64,000 bases of DNA from the NCBI GenBank assembly GCA_023627715.1, contig JAMAHW010000024.1:1-64000 (forward strand). The letters run 5' to 3'. The notes beneath the pieces are model-generated. The model had not been told where the DNA came from, did no database searches, and saw nothing but the letters and a program-made list of their open reading frames with translations. This document shows, piece by piece, positions 62,215 through 64,000 of the stretch. The translations under genes and the position numbers were made by a program. Source of the stretch: Periconia sp. R9002 (Eukaryota; Ascomycota; Dothideomycetes; Pleosporales; Periconiaceae). How positions within the stretch are numbered: the first letter of the stretch is position 1; each line of letters starts with the position of its first letter.

Positions 62215-62760
62215 TATAAAAACATCTGCTTCTGCCACATAAGCTGTTTCTCTCTTCACAAATTCTTGCCTTGGGTATATTTCGAAAATTGAAACTCGTG
62301 CTAAAGGATACGCATGGAGCTGGACTTTTGCGGCTGTGCGTATAGGTCGACAGAGTGCATCATGTGGAGGGGCTATCGTTTTCGAAACCTCAACGACGAT
62401 GATTGATAATAACGACGAACATTATCATCATCGAAACAATGGTTATCTTCAATTTTGTGGTTATCATTAGACTAAAAGTACTGTAGGTGCTGACTAAAAT
62501 ATCCCTGCACGAGATATTTCGCCAGGTATATAATCTGCTTCTGACAACTTATTCTTTCTTCTTCCTCTCAATCAATCTTCATTCTGTAGGGACTCGGGGT
62601 TTTTGGTTTAAAAAAGCAAAGTGGTAACCAAGAATGTGGTCATCTACCTACGGCTGTGATTAAGTCGCCGTGAGTGTATCATGTCACGAAGCAGTGGATC
62701 TTTTGAACTGTATCACGATGCTGACCACCACCACCACCACCATCATCATCATCACCAACC
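62215..62760 (+). repeat. diverged tandem duplication of a TATA-containing unit
   Basis: Two units of about 310 bp. Each has AGGTATA(A/T)A followed by (A)ATCTGCTTCTG (62215 and 62525), then a pyrimidine-rich leader, then CGGCTGTG (62332, 62652; offsets 116 and 124 from the TATA) and TGYATCATGT (62358, 62676), and an end rich in ATCATC. Neither unit holds an ORF above 30 codons. This is the layout of a promoter plus transcript start, duplicated. It could be a small-protein gene, a noncoding RNA gene or an expanded promoter. The first unit also has a strong hairpin at 62398-62434. Confidence 0.45.
62726..62757. repeat. CAC/CAT microsatellite
   Basis: Six CAC-type triplets followed by five CAT-type triplets inside the second duplicated unit. 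Confidence 0.9.
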
Positions 62761-63765
62761 ACGAGGCTCAGATCACTAGTATCGTAGATACGTGTTCTTC
62801 TGCTTTTAGCGTAGCGTGGCCCGTGGGTCCAGTGGTATACAAAGGTCTTTGGTGCTCGCTGTTGTAAGTTCTTCCACACGCTTCGACCGGGTGATTTTCT
62901 CCTTTTTAAAAAAATTTAAAAGTATAAACTAGCGATCACCATGGTTCCGCTGTGCTGCTTTCAATCCTCAAACAATGCTTGACATGAGGAAGAAAGGATC
63001 ACCTTTAGAATGATCCATTTCAGCTCGCGTATGACGGCGGGGTTTTTTCTTCAATAATGATACTCCTACTCGACGTGACGACGATCATCATTATCACAGT
63101 GTGTGCGAATTCAAATTATACTCTCATGAGGAGCCTTCGAAATGCAACCTCAAGAACCCGTGTCTTGTAGATGGAGATTGATGCCATTGATATTATCGTC
63201 TGTTCATTGGCAATCCAGAGGGCGTAAGTACATTATCAGATATCATTTTGATTGACGATGGTGAGGAAAAGGTCTCATGCTGTTCATGAAGCACTATTTC
63301 AACAAGACCTCTCATCTTCCCTCCCCAATTTCTTCAATTCCTCCAGACTTGGATATGTAGCAATCAGCAAATTGCGAGTGTCAAGTATCGTAGCGTCGTA
63401 CGATTGCGGAGATAAGGGTTAAATTAACGAGAGAAAAAAAAAGAAAAAAACAAAGAAAAAAAAGTTTCGGAGGTATCCACTGTACCGATTCAGTCAAGAT
63501 AACGTAGCCGAGGAACCATCAGGGTCCACAGAAGCTCCGAGCCAATCACATTGTGTGGATGTCAGCCCTACCGGCTCATATTACGTCGATTCCACGGTGG
63601 AGGGGGAGGGGAAGTCCATCGAAGGGGAAGAGCTACTTGTACATAATAGCTTTTCGCGGGACATCCAAAGACGCCACCATTCTTTCCCGCATTCTCGCAT
63701 TCTTACCTCACTTCCCCAGCACCACCCCCGCCGCAATTCACATCGGCTGTAATTTTTATCCTTTT
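62761..63765. other. intergenic with A-rich tract
   Basis: An A-rich run with scattered G and C is at 63430-63461. A GACGATCATCATTATCAC stretch at 63080-63097 resembles the ends of the two upstream units. No supportable gene until 63766. Confidence 0.4.
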
Positions 63766-64000
63766 ATGCCTCAGGTGCGATTCCAACTTCGAGCACCTTG
63801 TTCATCCGCACGATCCATCTTACCTCAGGCCTCCGCCACTACCCGTCGCATTCCAGTGCAACACGTCGCCGCACCACCACCGAAACCCGCGCGGACCCGC
63901 GTTCTAGGATTTCATACCCAGATCCTGAGGATGGATGCGAGGAACGCTTCGGGGGCTGACGTTTCGTCTTCGGGGGCCCCAGGCCATGACTTGAAGCTTG
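63766..64000 (+). CDS. 5' end of a gene leaving the window, probable mitochondrial presequence
   Basis: The frame from ATG 63766 stays open to the last base, 78 codons. The first 50 residues are rich in Arg, Ser, Ala and Pro with no acidic residue (MPQVRFQLRAPCSSARSIL, TTRRIPVQHVAAPPPKPART), as in mitochondrial presequences, then MDARNASGADVSSSGAPG. ATG 63931 is an alternative start. The identity cannot be told from this part. Confidence 0.4.
   Translation, partial: MPQVRFQLRAPCSSARSILPQASATTRRIPVQHVAAPPPKPARTRVLGFHTQILRMDARNASGADVSSSGAPGHDLKL

Overview
The window is nuclear DNA of a filamentous ascomycete (Pezizomycotina). The genes carry many short introns of about 40-120 nt with GT..AG ends and CTRAY-like branch sites. 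Several families are typical of moulds: a Zn2Cys6 regulator, a Pth11-like rhodopsin-domain membrane protein, a C-14 sterol reductase, Atg27 and an ABCA-type transporter. I cannot name genus or class from sequence alone. Exon joins were worked out by eye from splice signals and reading-frame continuity. Every multi-exon model marked as secure closes in frame.

Layout. 0-7.7 kb: a Mis6/CENP-I centromere protein (minus), a small orphan gene that may be a GH3 C-terminal domain, then a divergent pair made of a small two-pass membrane protein (minus) and a GGQ release-factor-like protein (plus). 9-20 kb: a dynamin-like GTPase with GED and a proline-rich tail, then a 1,572-residue full-length ABCA-like transporter; downstream of it lie five copies of a structured repeat. 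20.4-23.7 kb: ERG24 (minus) and ATG27 (plus) share one promoter. 24.6-31.3 kb: two minus-strand genes in tandem, a large SLIP-GC-like nuclear GTPase and a membrane-anchored indoleamine-dioxygenase-like protein. 32.7-38.2 kb: an HELVH metalloprotease-like protein and a disordered Ser/Pro-rich protein. 38.2-42.4 kb is nearly gene-free apart from one uncertain gene. 42.5-46.6 kb: a phytanoyl-CoA-dioxygenase-type enzyme and a nine-exon Zn2Cys6 regulator transcribed away from each other, plus a tiny basic protein. 48.6-57.4 kb: a disordered nuclear protein, a decayed small membrane gene, a secreted type-B carboxylesterase and a rhodopsin-domain protein. 57.9-61.5 kb: several very small genes and a divergent protein kinase. 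The last 2.5 kb holds a duplicated TATA-containing unit without long ORFs and the start of a gene that leaves the window.

How the genes relate. Most are housekeeping or single-copy genes with no shared pathway. The plausible functional pairs are PhyH with the Zn2Cys6 factor (shared 413-bp promoter) and ERG24 with ATG27 (shared 552-bp promoter, probably incidental). The best candidates for something undescribed are the covarying repeat cluster at 19.8-20.4 kb, the duplicated TATA units at 62.2-62.8 kb, the HELVH protein, the IDO-like membrane protein, and several mini-genes with 8-80 nt exons that ordinary ORF calling misses.
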